A DNA stretch of 64,000 nucleotides from Erinaceus europaeus. Lineage: Eukaryota; Chordata; Mammalia; Eulipotyphla; Erinaceidae. The notes beneath the pieces are model-generated. The model was not told the DNA's origin, did not search any database, and saw only the letters and a program-made list of their open reading frames with translations. The position numbers and the translations under genes are program-made. Below, piece after piece: positions 31,038 to 42,231 of this stretch (positions are counted from its first letter, which is position 1; the number at the start of each line of letters is the position of its first letter). Where the stretch lies: the NCBI RefSeq assembly GCF_950295315.1, contig NC_080177.1, forward strand, positions 76,333,786 through 76,397,785, in the 5' to 3' direction.

Positions 31038-31440
31038 CATAAATAAAATATTTTTAAAAAATAAAATCAATACTTTTTTAAAAAAGTACACAACTGAGTC
31101 AAGGCTTTTGTATGAATTAACACGTAGAGTCAGACCTAAAACTCTAAAACTTAAACAGAATAGCATGAGTTTTTGAAACTTAGGGCCTTTTTTCATGGGT
31201 TTCCATTTTGTCCATCACTTCTGTTTTATACGACTTTAAGCGTGATTAAATCTACAGTCGGTCTCCTAAATCAGTGCACATCTAGTTTACATGACATATA
31301 TGTAGACGCAGACTTTTAATAAAAATGTATTGCATCAATGAGTGAATGATGCCATCAGCAATGAGCCAAATTACACCAGAAAGACATGAAGCGACATGAC
31401 CAAGTCTTTATTTATTGACTTCCACACCAATGGGACTGTC
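31038..31440. other. Unique sequence, candidate conserved non-coding element
   Basis: No repeat recognised. 31180-31420 keeps several CpGs and mixed composition ('ATACGACTTTAAGCGTGATTAAATC', 'AATGTATTGCATCAATGAG'). No open frame of interest. Confidence 0.35.
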
Positions 31441-31700
31441 AATTGCTCCTACAGATACTTTGAGTCTCCCTACTGATCTGAAAATCAGATAAGTCACATG
31501 ACCTAGCCCTTCCTTCTACATGGACCTGTAGTGGGGAGGAAGGGGGAATGCTAACTTGCAGCCATTGTGCCAGTCATAAATTAAGGTCTTAGAACAAAGC
31601 TCCTACTAAGAAATGATCAGCTTTGATCACCACTGTGATCAAACCCCTCCTACCCTATGGTTTTGTTAATTAATCCTTTCTTAAATAAAAAAAATTTTAA
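31441..31700 (+). mobile_element. Retroposon 3' end (L1/X type)
   Basis: Ends 'CCCTATGGTTTTGTTAATTAATCC..TTAAATAAAAAAA', matching the terminus of some X copies. The upstream part is unassigned. Confidence 0.5.
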
Positions 31701-31741
31701 AAAACTGTGATGAAAAACGACAATACACTAAACTGAAAGAT

Positions 31742-31868
31742 AAATTAGTGATTTAATAATAATCAACAAGATTGTGGGCTAAGAGAGGTATAATTCATAC
31801 AATTTCCAACACCAGAGTCCCATATACCCTCCCCTCCATTGGAAACTTTCCTATTCTTTATCCCTTCC
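31742..31868 (-). mobile_element. Retroposon X, 3' end only
   Basis: 'AAATTAGTGATTTAATAATAATCAACAAGATTG', 'CACCAGAGTCCC', 'CCATTGGAAACTTTCCTATTCTTTATCCC'. Confidence 0.85.
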
Positions 31869-33054
31869 TTATCAAAATTATATCAGACTTTTCAAATCCA
31901 TCTCCAACATCTCCCCACAGTTCAGTTAAAGTCATTAGAACCATATGTCTAATTTCAGATTCTCTGCATAATACTGCCATGTTTGTTTACTTTCTCTCAT
32001 AGAATGTTAGAAGATGTTCCAAAAGAACCAGTTTTCAGATGATGTCCTACCATGATGTGGATAGGTTGAATGTAAAGAAGAATGCAAATAAGCTTTTGTT
32101 ATGCAAGAGAATTACATTATTACTCTGGTCTGATTTCAGTACTCACCTAAGCATGCACAAGCCTGTCCTCAAAGTTGGTCTTGTCTTGCCATGTCTTAAT
32201 TCACAATACATTAACTTAATAACAAAGATGTAAGCTTCTACTGCCCCATACGTCCTTTTTCCTCCAAAAGAGAACTTTGAAATCAATGTGTGACTCTTAG
32301 TTAATATGAAAAATTCCAGAGTGACATTCCAACCAAGCACAGCTGTGATTAATGTGTGTGCAAACATCCACTCAACAGAAAAAAAAACTATAGCATCAAA
32401 TAGAAATTCTGATCAAATTATGGGTTGTTATGACAAGCCCATTATTTTTATAACCCAAGACTGTTATTGTGTTGAAATGTAAATTGTTCGATCACACCTG
32501 CAGGTGGTAATAAGAATAGATCCCCCGCTGCCCCCCCAAAAAAAAATAATAATAGCTATACTATAGTAGGCAATTTCTCTGCAAATGACCTTCCAATCCC
32601 TGAATGCTCTGCTCTGATCATTTTATACAATTGTGCAGACTCTTACACGTTGGACTAAAGATGGATATTAAACCTATTCGGGCATTACTAGATTTCATCA
32701 ACTGAAATTTTGGAAATGGTATCGAGTAGCCAGGAGCTTACAAATTGGGGACTCTGGAGCATCCCAGGAAGGAAGTCAGTCAGCTGTGGGGGAGAGGGTC
32801 AGTGAAGAGAGAGAAAGGAAGTTGAAGTTCCCCAGTTTCTTTTCAGAATCCCAGCTACTTACTGGTTCTTCTAAAATATTTTTATCTCTTAGTTATAAAT
32901 TACCTATGTTGTTTGGTTATTCTTGACTTGTTTCCTGAATCCCATTATCTTAAGTAACTGTAAGTCTGTGCATTTGGGATTCATTACATTTGTATGTTTA
33001 TTTGCATGTATGTATTGTCTCCTCTTCAAAAGAAGTCTAAGGATAGACTTTTTT
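31869..33054. other. About 1.2 kb without recognised repeat or gene
   Basis: AT-rich unique sequence; a poor 'CACACCTGCAGGTGG' motif at about 32495 may be a SINE scrap. Confidence 0.45.
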
Positions 33055-33142
33055 TTTTTTTAAGATAAAGGGCATACTATTCCACACAGTTTCCACCACC
33101 AGAGTTCCATATCCCATCCCCTCCATTGGAAGCTTTCCTATT

Positions 33143-34024
33143 TTTTTTATTTCTTTATTAGGGAATTAATGTTTCACATTCACAACAGTAAATACAATAG
33201 TTTGTACATGCATAACATTCCCCAGTTTCCCATATAACAATACAACCCCCACTAGGTCCCCTGTCATCCTTCTTGGACCTGTATTCTCCCCACCCAACCA
33301 CCCCAGAGTCTTTTACTTTGGTGCGATACGCCAATTCCATTTCAGGTTCTACTTGTGTTTGTTTTTTTTCTGATCTTGTTTTTCAACTTCTGCCTGAGAG
33401 TGAGATCATCCCATATTCATCTTTCTATTTCTGACTTATTTCACTTAACATGAATTTTTCAAGATCCATCTAAGATCAGCTGAAAACGGTGAAGACACCA
33501 TTTTTTACAGCTGAGTAGTATTCCATTGTGTATATATACCACAACTTGCTCAGCCACTCATCTGTTGTTGGACACCTGGGTTGCTTCCAGGTTTTGGCTA
33601 TTACAAATTGTGCTGCCAAGAACATATGAGTACACAGGTCTTTTTGGATGGATATGTTGGGTTCCTTAGGATATATCCCCAGGAGAGGAACTGCATGATC
33701 ACAGGGTAGATCTATTTCTTGCCTTCTGAGAGTTCTCCAGACTGCTCTCCACAGAGGTTGGACCCATTGACATTCCCACCAGCAGTGTAGGAGGGTTCCT
33801 TTGACCCCACACCCTCTCCAGCATTTGCTGCTGTTACCTTTTCTGATGTATGACATTCTCACAGGAGTAAAGTGGTATCTCATTGTAGTCTTTATTTGCA
33901 TTTCTCTGACAGAGACTTGGAGCATTTTTTCATGTGTTTCTCAGCCTTTTGGATCTCTTCTGTGGTGAATATTCTGTCCATGCCCTCTCCCCATTTTTGG
34001 ATGGGGTTACTTGTTGTCTTGTTA
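33143..34024 (-). mobile_element. Young 5'-truncated L1 (ORF2 3' end and 3' UTR)
   Basis: 882-bp L1 insertion with perfect 14-bp TSD GAAGCTTTCCTATT (33129-33142 and 34025-34038). The 3' UTR ends in 'AACATTAATTCCCTAATAAAG'-type sequence and A-rich tail. Confidence 0.95.
33476..33925 (-). pseudogene. L1 ORF2p C-terminal fragment
   Basis: 149 open codons encode the C-terminal part of L1 ORF2p: [34 protein letters not shown] (Cys-rich knuckle, C-x3-C-x7-H-x4-C type), [26 protein letters not shown] and [12 protein letters not shown] near the stop. A frameshift just upstream (about 33905) separates it from an ORF2-like '[10 protein letters not shown]' segment. Not functional, but the best preserved L1 coding piece here. 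Confidence 0.95.
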
Positions 34025-34165
34025 GAAGCTTTCCTATTCCTTATCCCTCTGGATGCACGGACCCAAGATCATTATGGGGTACAGAAGGTGGAAGGTCTGG
34101 CTTCTGTAATTGCTTCTCCACTGGGCATGGGCGTTGGCAGATCAATCCATAGCCCCAGCCAAGAA

Positions 34166-34651
34166 CAGACTATCTTTGATGTGTTTTTGAGCAGTATGAT
34201 ATAGCACTATATTGAAGATAGTAAACCAACTTTAAATACTTACTCATTAATGATGGCTCCATGTTGTTTTCCATTCAAAAAATATTTTTGTTAATAATTA
34301 TGATGCATCACGTGACCTACACAGAAGTGCGTACGTTGCTTCGGGAGTATTTTCTCAGTATTTGCAAACAGCAGGAATTAACCTCCTGGCTCTGTTTTCC
34401 AACTTTTGGGTGGCAGATTGTGTTATGTGCTATTCCTTATATTACTACTGCCATGAGTTCATATTAAAATCCAAATAAAGAAAACCCAAAATGCAGCTCT
34501 TTTGAGATGAAAAACTCTGACCATCCAAAGACTTAATCAGAACCACTCTCCCAGGGGAACAAATGTTTATGTAGCCAGATCAGAAAAAGTTCAACAGATA
34601 TGGATGTTAAAGGACAGGAAGTAAAAAACATAAAGAGCGCTTTTTAGGGAT
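34166..34651. other. No gene or clear repeat
   Basis: Unassigned unique sequence. Confidence 0.4.
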
Positions 34652-34664
34652 CTACATTTCTTTC

Positions 34665-34795
34665 ATTTTTATATTTTATTTATTTTATTATTTTAGAGAG
34701 AGAGAAGAGCACTGCACAGCTCTGGCTTGAAACTGGGACCTCAGAGCCTCAGGCACAAAAGGTGTTTGCAGAACCATTATGCTATCTCCCCAGTC
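34665..34795 (-). mobile_element. SINE-B with 13-bp TSD
   Basis: Minus strand; TSD CTACATTTCTTTC at 34652-34664 and 34796-34808. The head reads 'CATTATGCTATCTCCCCAG' on the plus strand. Confidence 0.92.
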
Positions 34796-34808
34796 CTACA
34801 TTTCTTTC

Positions 34809-35164
34809 TCAAAGTATCTTCTCAACCTGTATGATCCCTTCTCCCACAACTTCCTCCTTTGAGCTACTTGGGATAAACCCCTGACACTTCTATTTATATT
34901 AGCTCCAGCTTGACAGAAACAAGACCCTTTATTTATTCATTTCATGTTCTTATACTCATAAGCTTAACAATGACAGTCTGCATTCTTGTTCTTTCATTCT
35001 TAGATAAAGCAACAGTCTTCTAGCAGTATATTTTAGTTTGTCTCTTTTTTTCCTCCAATTTGTCCTCCTTAATAACTACAGCTCTAAAGTTATGTGTTTC
35101 TGCATCACCACTTTACTCAAAAATCAATAAAGTTTTCAGAAATCAAAACTGATCCCATTTAACC
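34809..35164. other. No gene or clear repeat
   Basis: Pyrimidine-leaning unique sequence. Confidence 0.4.
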
Positions 35165-35275
35165 TAATTCCTGGCTAACTCATTCACCTATTCAATGACG
35201 TGCACCAGTCAATCACCTGCAAGATCAGGCACTGTGCTGAGCACTAGAAACACAATGAGAAATACAGACTGCAAA
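35165..35275 (+). mobile_element. Ancient L2-like relic
   Basis: 'AACTCATTCACCTATTCAATG', 'CAGGCACTGTGCTGAGCACTAGAAACACAATGAG' follow the L2 3' consensus. Confidence 0.6.
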
Positions 35276-35325
35276 ACAGAATGCAAAACCATGGTGGCAA
35301 GTGGTAAAATAGAAATGTATGTATA

Positions 35326-35618
35326 CAGGGAGTCGGGCAGTAGCACAGTGGGTTAAGCACATGGGGCGCAAAGCACAAGGATCATCATTAAGGATCCCGG
35401 TTCGAGCCCCCGACACCCCACCAGCAGGGGAGTCGCTTCACAGGCGGTGAAGCAGGTCTGCAGGTGTCTTTGTCACCCCCTCTCTGTGTTCCCCTCCTCT
35501 CTCCAATTCTCTCTGTCCTATCCAACAACGACAATATCATCAACAACAATATAACTACAACAATAAAACAACAAGGGCAACAAAAGGGAGTAAATAAATA
35601 TTTAAAAAAAGAAATAAA
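35326..35618 (+). mobile_element. SINE-A1, short form with 15-bp TSD
   Basis: TSD AGAAATGTATGTATA at 35311-35325 and 35619-35633. Ends '..AACAAGGGCAACAAAAGGGAG' plus A-rich tail, no 3' module. Confidence 0.94.
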
Positions 35619-35794
35619 AGAAATGTATGTATATAGCATTAAAATGGCAGACCAAACCCCAGTCCAGATAGGCTTTCCAGAGAAAGCTTCCTGGAAGAAA
35701 TTTTACCCAGAAAAATCTAAAGGGAAAGAGTTACTAAGAAAGTGGTGATGACACATCTGACAAGAGATTGCTATCAAACATCTATAAAGAAATT

Positions 35795-35887
35795 ATATGA
35801 GGGCTGATGAAATAGCTCACTTGGACAGTGTGCTGCTTTGCCATGCATGCAACCCAGGTTCAGGCCTAGCCCTCGCTGCATTAAAGG
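35795..35887 (+). mobile_element. SINE-D
   Basis: 'GGGCTGATGAAATAGCTCACTTGGACAGTGTG', 'GCTTTGCCATGCATGCAACCCAGG', 'CATTAAAGGAAG'. A tRNA-like family distinct from A and B; also at 47660. Confidence 0.65.
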
Positions 35888-35896
35888 AAGTTTTGG

Positions 35897-36193
35897 CTTA
35901 TTTCACTCAACATGAATATGGGATGATCTCACTCTCAGGCAGAAGTTGAAAAACAAGATCAGAAAAGAAAACAGAAGTAGAACTTGAAATGGAATTGGCA
36001 TATCAAACCAAAGTAAAAGACTCTGGGGTGGGTGGGTGGATGGGGAGAATACAGGTCCAGGAAGGATTCAGAGGACCTAGTGAGGGTTGTATTGTTACAT
36101 GGGAAACTGGGGAATATTATGCATGTACAAACTATTGTACTTACTGTTGAATGTAAAACATTAATTCCCCAATAAAAAAAAGTGGAAAAAAGT
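35897..36193 (+). mobile_element. L1 3' UTR and tail
   Basis: 'GGATGATCTCACTCTCAGGCAGAAG', 'AAAGACTCTGGGGTGGGTGGG', 'TGCATGTACAAACTATTGTACTTACTG', 'ATTAATTCCCCAATAAAAAAA'. AAGTTTTGG at 35888-35896 and 36194-36202 is a probable TSD. Confidence 0.9.
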
Positions 36194-36209
36194 AAGTTTT
36201 GGTTCTATA

Positions 36210-36304
36210 GTATCTATCTATCTATCTATCTAACTATCTATCTCTACCCCTCTGCTTCTTTGCCCCTATCTAGAACATCATCATCACCATCATCATCATC
36301 ATAA
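36210..36304. repeat. (TATC)n and (ATC)n microsatellites
   Basis: TATC units at 36211-36243 and CATCAT units at 36277-36301. Confidence 0.93.
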
Positions 36305-36309
36305 ATCAT

Positions 36310-36552
36310 ATAACCTCTAGTTCCAATGTTTAGTTAAATAAGAAAAGAGGTGAAAGACAAGTAATGGATGGTTCCCCTCATATGTGGAGTCCAGAGAATT
36401 AAAACACATGAACTTAAAAAAAAAAAAAACAGAAGTAAATGAATTATCTCTGAGATTTTATGAGAAGTATGGTGGTTGTCGCTGGGAGAATGGTGAGTGT
36501 GGTGTGGAAATATACCCTGTAAATTTGTCATCTTGCAATCTTGTAAACCATT
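36310..36552 (+). mobile_element. L1 3' UTR, old copy
   Basis: 'GTGGAGTCCAGAGAATTAAAACACATGAA', 'TGGTGTGGAAATATACCCTGTAAATTTG', 'CTTGTAAACCATTATTAATCAC'. Confidence 0.7.
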
Positions 36553-36562
36553 ATTAATCACA

Positions 36563-36871
36563 TTTTTTATATTTATTTATTTACTTTCCCTTCTGTGGCC
36601 CTTGTTGTTTTTTATTGTTGTTGTAGTTATTATTATTGTTGTTGTTACCGATGTCATTGTTGTTAGATAGGACAGAGAGAAATGGAGAGAGGAAGGGAAG
36701 ACAGAGAGGAGGAGAGAAAGACACCTGCACACCTGCTTCATCACCAGTGAAGTGACTCCCCTGCAGGTGGGGATCCGGGAGCTCGAAAAGGGATCCTTAC
36801 AGAGATCCTTACCCTGGTCCTTGTGCTTCAAGACACCTGCACTTAACCCGCTGCGCTACCACCCAACTCCC
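36563..36871 (-). mobile_element. SINE-A1, short form with TSD
   Basis: TSD ATTAATCACA at 36553-36562 and 36872-36881. No 3' module. A small duplication of 'GATCCTTAC' lies in the head. Confidence 0.9.
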
Positions 36872-36899
36872 ATTAATCACAATTTTTTTTTTTTAATTT

Positions 36900-37042
36900 T
36901 CTTGGAAAAAAATCATATAGCTCAACAACAACAAAATAACTAAATTTAAAAATGGACAAAGATCTGTACTGACAGTTTTCTAAGGAAGATACACAGATGG
37001 CCCACAGACATATTCTTAAAAAGTTCCACTTTACTTACCATT

Positions 37043-37086
<44 letters not shown>

Positions 37087-37850
37087 AACCCATAATGAGG
37101 TACTACCTCACACCAGAATGGGGGGCTGACTCTCTTATACTGTTAGTAGACGCACAAACTGGTTCAACCCCAATGGAAACAGCATGGAGAAGGGGCAGGG
37201 TGGTGGCACCCCCAGTCAACTGCACATTACCATGCACCAGAAACTGGATTCAAGCCCCCTTCCCCCACTTAAATAAAACGAAGAGAAAAAGAAGACAGTG
37301 TTGAATGTCTTTAAACAAATAAAGATGGACATACCTCATGATCCTGCAATACCACTCTTGAACATCTATCCAAAAGACATGAAAACACTAATTCAAAGGA
37401 ACATGTGCACCCTATGCTCATAACTGCCGTATTCACAGTTGCCAAGGAGTGGAAGCCACCTAAATGCCCCATTAACAGATGACTAGATAAATAAGCTGTG
37501 GGTCTCATATTCAATAAAAAAAAACTACTTAGCAATTAAAAAGATGATATATGTTCTTTTGGGACAAATGGGTGGAACGGGAGGTGATGATGCTTAGTGA
37601 AGTAAGGAAGGAAATGAAAGACAACTACTGGATATTTTTTTTGCCTATATGTGAAATATATGGAATTGATACCAATGAACTTGAAGAACCTATCTCTAAG
37701 ACACTGTGAGAATTATGATAGTTATCACTGGATGAAAGGAGGGGGAGTCACAGAAGTTTGATGATGGGTGTGATATGGAACTCTACCCCCATAATCTTAT
37801 AGTCTCGTAAGCAACTATGAAATCCCTAATTTAAAAGGAGGGCATCCATT
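36900..37850 (+). mobile_element. L1 3' region with (CA)n and a SINE fragment
   Basis: ORF2 3' landmarks ('AAAATGGACAAAGATCTG', 'CATAATGAGGTACTACCTCACACC', 'CATGATCCTGCAATACCACTC', 'AAAAGACATGAAAACACTAATTC') and old 3' UTR. (CA)n at 37044-37084; diverged SINE-A2 scrap at 37190-37275. Many stops. Confidence 0.75.
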
Positions 37851-38204
37851 CCTCCCTATCCTGAGCAGAGAGAAAGCAAGTAAATTTGGAAGAAAAACAG
37901 AATTCCAGACAAGAAGAAATGCGCATGTGTGTGTGCGTGTGTACACCAGTAAGCAGGTGTTAGCTTAGAGATCAAGACATGTAGATGAAGACAAGCAGAC
38001 TCACTAATAAGACCCACTGACGAGTTGGATGTAGAAGGTGAAAAGGAGTTACTGAAAAATGCTTGAGCAATTGTGAGGACAGAGATACGTACAGTGAGTT
38101 AGATTAAAGTTTTTGACAAGAAGATAATGAAGACTAAAGAATACCTTAGCTTAATATGCACCTCAGGTATGGGCAACAACACTTTAAAAGTTAAGTTCTT
38201 GAAT
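37851..38204. other. No feature recognised
   Basis: Purine-rich unassigned sequence; short GTGTGT run near 37928. Confidence 0.4.
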
Positions 38205-38345
38205 GGTGTTGGGGAAATTGAGTTGAAATGTGCGGAAGAATGAAACTGAGCCACTATATTTCACCACACACAAAAGTAAACTCCAAATGGATCAAGGACT
38301 TGGATGTTAGACCTGAAATGATCAAATATTAGAGAAAAACAGAAT
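38205..38345 (+). mobile_element. L1 ORF2 internal fragment
   Basis: 'GGTGTTGGGGAAATTGAG', 'AGAATGAAACTGAGCCACTATATTTCACC', 'ACTCCAAATGGATCAAGGACTTGG': the L1 ORF2 segment encoding '..NSKWIKDLN'. It runs directly into X sequence. Confidence 0.75.
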
Positions 38346-38487
38346 TTCTATACTTTACCCATATTTGGGAACTACTCTTGTCCCAGGACCAGCTCTCTAG
38401 TCCTATTTTCAACTCTGATACCATCTTGCCAGACAATACTTTTAGCCCACCTGCATGTTAGCTGTGGAGCCCAAGCAAAAAATTAGT
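38346..38487 (+). mobile_element. Retroposon X fragment
   Basis: 'CCCATATTTGGGAACTACTCTTG', 'AACTCTGATACCATCTTGCCAGACAATAC', 'CCCACCTGCATGTTAGCTG'. Confidence 0.75.
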
Positions 38488-38633
38488 CCAGATAGACACC
38501 TGCAGACCTGCTTCACTGCCTGTGAAGTGACTCCCCTGCAGATGGGGAGCCGGGGATTCGAACTGGGATCCTTACACCAGTCCTTGCACTCTGTGCCACC
38601 TGCGCTTAACCCACTGTGCTACCTCCCACTCCT
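38488..38633 (-). mobile_element. SINE-A1, 3'-truncated
   Basis: Only core and head ('GACACCTGCAGACCTGCTTCACTGCC', 'GGATTCGAACTGGGATCC') remain. Confidence 0.85.
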
Positions 38634-39477
38634 AAATTTCTCAGTTTTAAACTCTACTTTTGTAAGAAAGTGAGAGAGCAGAGCAACTTGAACCTAGGAG
38701 GTTATATATGTAAATCCTATGCTGTAGCACTGAGAATTTCTCCCACCCAATAGTTTCAAACTCAGTACAGTGGTATCTTTGTTCATTGAGATTATCCATA
38801 GTTTTGGTATAAACACATATAACTTTACAACATTGAAGATTTATGAATATTTTAAACAAAATATCATAATGAATACTAGTAACCTGCATATATACATTGT
38901 TACTAGGCCCATAAGCGACAGAGGGATGACACAAGAAGACAACCAAATGTGACAATTCTTACAGTTTTCTGGGACCAATATGACTCCTATGTCATCTTTA
39001 AAAGAACAACCAAAAAAAATTATGTACTTGTAGAAATACAAATGAGGTTTCACCATCTGGTATTCAGATCAAACTCATGTCGTAATGTGTAGCCAAGTAA
39101 TATTTTTTTTTACTTTTCCTTAAATTTTTAATCATTGGAAATTTCCATCATATACAACCATGTAATGCTTTAACAGCACATCTACTCATGTGCTGCTTAC
39201 AGTGCTAAATTCTCCACGCTGAAGAAAGCAAGGCTGATGCTTAGGACCCAACACAGCTCATCTCCAGTGCTGAGATATGAAAATTATTTCTCACAAAGAT
39301 CATGGATTTGATTATTTGAATCTGCTCATTTCTACAGTAGGGTTTCTGGCTCATATAGGTCAAATTACTTTCCCCCCTGGAGACATACATGTATGTATTT
39401 TTGTTTCTTTTTGTTCAATTATTTACCTTCATCTCAAAGGACTCAGCATAATTATAGACTGCAGCTTCCCTTTAAAA
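38634..39477. other. About 0.8 kb without recognised repeat or gene
   Basis: AT-rich unique sequence. Confidence 0.45.
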
Positions 39478-40870
39478 AAAGGGGGAAGTCGAGGAGTCCT
39501 GGGATTCCCACACAGACGTGATGGGCCTAGACCTCAAATAGATCCCTCTCTTCACTGTCACTGATCTCCCTCAGGAACAACATAATGGACCCCTCTGTGG
39601 GCCCCCATAGGACCTTGCCCTCAATGTGGATCAACAATGGTAGAGAATGTTCCATCCTCCAAAGGGAGGTTAGATAACATACTCTATCTACCACCTGAGG
39701 AAAATGGGTCCTGAAATTGGTGCAACCTGGAACATCCCTACTCATGACCACAGAATTCGAGCTCAGATTTACAGGGATGCAGAGGTTACACAGGCTCCTG
39801 TGCTGAATATGGGCCCCAGATCAAATCAATGTGGTTTACAGTTAACAATATTTATATACTTTTCCCATATTTGAGAGCTACTCTCTTCCCTGATCCAGCT
39901 TTCTAGCTGTTTTTCCAGCCATGACATCATCTCCCTAGACAGTAACTTGGGTTCACCTGCATATCAGATGTCAGGCTCAGGCAAAAACTAGTAAAGTCAT
40001 AGGCCCCTTGAAATATACCTAAAATAGACCTACTAGCTTTTTCCAAAACAGAGACCCAAAATCTTGATCTGCAATATTCCAGCCTTTAGGTTCATGATTA
40101 GTCAACAGTTTGTTCTGCTTTATATCTTAACTCTTTTTCAGCCACCAGGTTCCAGACACTACCATGATGCCAACTGGACTTCCCTGGGCAGACAACCCCA
40201 CCAATGTGTCCTGAAGCCCCGCTTCCCCAGAACCCCTCCCTACTAAGGAAAGAGAGAGGCAGGCTGGGAGTATGGATCGACCTGTCAATGCCCATGTTCA
40301 GCAGGGAAGCAATTACAGAAGCCAGACCCTCCACCTTCTGCACCCCATAATGTCCATTGGTCCATGCTCCCAGAGGGATAAAGAATAGAAAAGCTGGGGG
40401 GTCAGGCTGTAGCGCAGCGGCTTAAGCTCAGGTGGTGCAAAGCAAACGGATGGGCAGAAGGATCCCAGTTGGAGCCCCCGGCTCCCCACCTGCAGGGGAG
40501 TCGCTTCACAAGTGGTGAAGCAGGTCTGCAGGTGTTTATCTTTCTCTCCCCCTCTCTGTCTTCCCCTCCTCTCTCCATTTCTCTCTGTCCTATCCAACAA
40601 CAACGACAGCAATAACAACAATAATAACAACAACAATAAGCAATGGCAACAAAAGAGAAAAAAATAGTCTCCAAGAGCAGTGGATTTTTGGTGCAGGCAC
40701 TGAGCCCCATCGATAACCCTGGAGGCAAAAAAAAAAAAAAAAGAATAGGAAATGAGGGGGAGGGATACAGAGTTCTGGCAGTGGGACTGTGTGGAGCTGT
40801 ACCCATCTTATCCTATCGTCTTGTCAGTGTTTCCATTTCATAAATAAAAATTATTTTTAAAAAAATATTT
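39478..40870 (+). mobile_element. Retroposon X, longest copy, split by a SINE
   Basis: X from 'GGGAAGTCGAGGAGTCC' to 40393 and, after a SINE, from 40743 to the A/T-rich tail. About 1.04 kb of X with no open frame longer than about 95 codons and no RT motifs. It ends 'CTTATCCTATCGTCTTGTCAGTGTTTCC..TAAATAAA'. Confidence 0.82.
40394..40742 (+). mobile_element. SINE-A1 with 3' module, inside X
   Basis: Full element with module 'TCTCCAAGAGCAGTGG..GATAACCCTGGAGGC' and A17 tail. AAAGAATAG(A/G)AAA on both sides is the probable TSD. Confidence 0.92.
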
Positions 40871-40889
40871 TAAAAAATAAAGGGGAAAG

Positions 40890-41090
40890 CATATATCTGC
40901 TTCATGAGGCTTATCTCCAGCCCTTAGAAAAATTAAGCAGTGCTATTCAAAACCCACTCTCAGAAGACATGTCTCAACAGTACAGTGATAGCTTGCATGC
41001 AAGAGGCCTGGAATTCCATCTATGCTTCCATATAAATTGGCAGATCAATGCTTTGGTCTCTCTCACATGCACTTTCCCTCACTCATAAAA
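40890..41090 (+). mobile_element. SINE-C-like element
   Basis: 'GTACAGTGATAGCTTGCATGCAAGAGGCCTGGAATTCC' resembles a tRNA-like head; 'GGTCTCTCTCACATGC' body; short tail. Confidence 0.4.
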
Positions 41091-41278
41091 ATCCCAAGGT
41101 CAGGTAATGGCTATGAGTAAGATGTGGTAACCACCAGCTAACTATTCCAGGTTGGCCTGCCTGGCAGAAACACCAAGCAGGTTTTGTCTTCAGCCTGGGT
41201 ATACGGCTAGATACAGTCACGTGTCTATTTTAACAAGGATGGTGGCAAGGGAAATACAGTAAAGTGCTTCTTCTTCTT

Positions 41279-41863
41279 CTAGCGTTTGCCCTTCTTCCGT
41301 ATCCAGTCAACAGCGTCAGGTTGAGCCTGATGTAAAGTTTCGAGACCTCCTTTGAATCTGGAGAGGTGGCAGTCGTTGACTATGTGGGTCATAGTCTGTC
41401 TGGAGCCGCAGGGGCAGTTCGGGTCATCTCTGGCTCCCCAGCAATGGAACATAGCGGCGCACCGGCCATGGCCTGTTCGATAGCGATGGAGGAGGGCCCG
41501 ATCATAACGTGCTAGGTCAAAGCCGGGTTGACGCTCGCAGGGGTCTGTGATGAGGTGTTTGTTCTTTACCTCAGCTGACTGCCAACTCTGTTTCCAAGAG
41601 TCTGGAGCAGAGAAGTTCAGTGTAGGCGTAGGGGACCAGATTGGGTGACGAGACGTCAAGCGTTGGACAGGGTGGGCGAAGATCTCCGCGTATATTGGCA
41701 GGTCCGGTCGGGCGTAGACGTGGGAAATGAACTTAGATGATGCCGCATCCCGACTAATATCTGGCGGGGCGATGTTGCTAAGAACTGGCAGCCATGGAAC
41801 CGGGGTGGAATGGATGGTTCCAGAAATTATCCTCATGGAAGAATATAATTTGGAATCGACCAA
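41279..41863 (-). pseudogene. C-terminal half of the RT protein, copy B
   Basis: 194 open codons covering the connection region (TPVPWLPVLSNIAPPDI) and the C-terminal domain, including PCERQPGFDLARYDRALLHR and CPCGSRQTMTHIVNDC (C-x1-C-x7-H-x4-C). This copy retains the 5 bp missing from copy A, so it shows the native reading here. The stop lies at 41279-41281, adjacent to the AAG tail. Confidence 0.9.
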
Positions 41864-42231
41864 GTGGACATGGGGCTACGGAACCATCCTGGGGCACAGT
41901 ATTCTGCAGTGGAATAGCATAATGCCAGAGAGGATGATCGGAGTGTGGAAGCGCTCGCGCCCCATGAGGAGCTGGCCAGTCTTGCAATGATGTGATTCCT
42001 CGCGCCCACCTTTGCTGCAGTTTTTATGAGATGTTCGTGAAATGACAGGGTGCGATCGAGAGTAACGCCAAGATAGACTGGCTGGGCTTCATGCCGGATT
42101 CTCGTATCGCCAAGCTGCACATTAAGCTCACGCGAGGCCGAGGCATGGTGTAGATGGAAAACAGATGATACCGTTTTTGCAGTGCTAGGGATTAGTCGCC
42201 ATTTTTTACAGTCATCAGATATCAGAGACAT
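41833..42231 (-). pseudogene. RT thumb-region fragment, copy B
   Basis: Encodes DMSLISDDCKKWRL and LGVTLDRTLSFHEHL. A one-base deletion in a C-run near 41872 (C4 against C5 in copy A) shifts it out of frame with the C-terminal half. The YADD codons lie upstream, near 42290-42303, in the same frame as the 5' edge. Confidence 0.88.

Larger units (their letters stand above)
33055..34165 (-). mobile_element. Retroposon X split by L1
   Basis: X pieces 33055-33142 and 34025-34165 join cleanly once the L1 between them is removed. Minus orientation. Confidence 0.88.
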
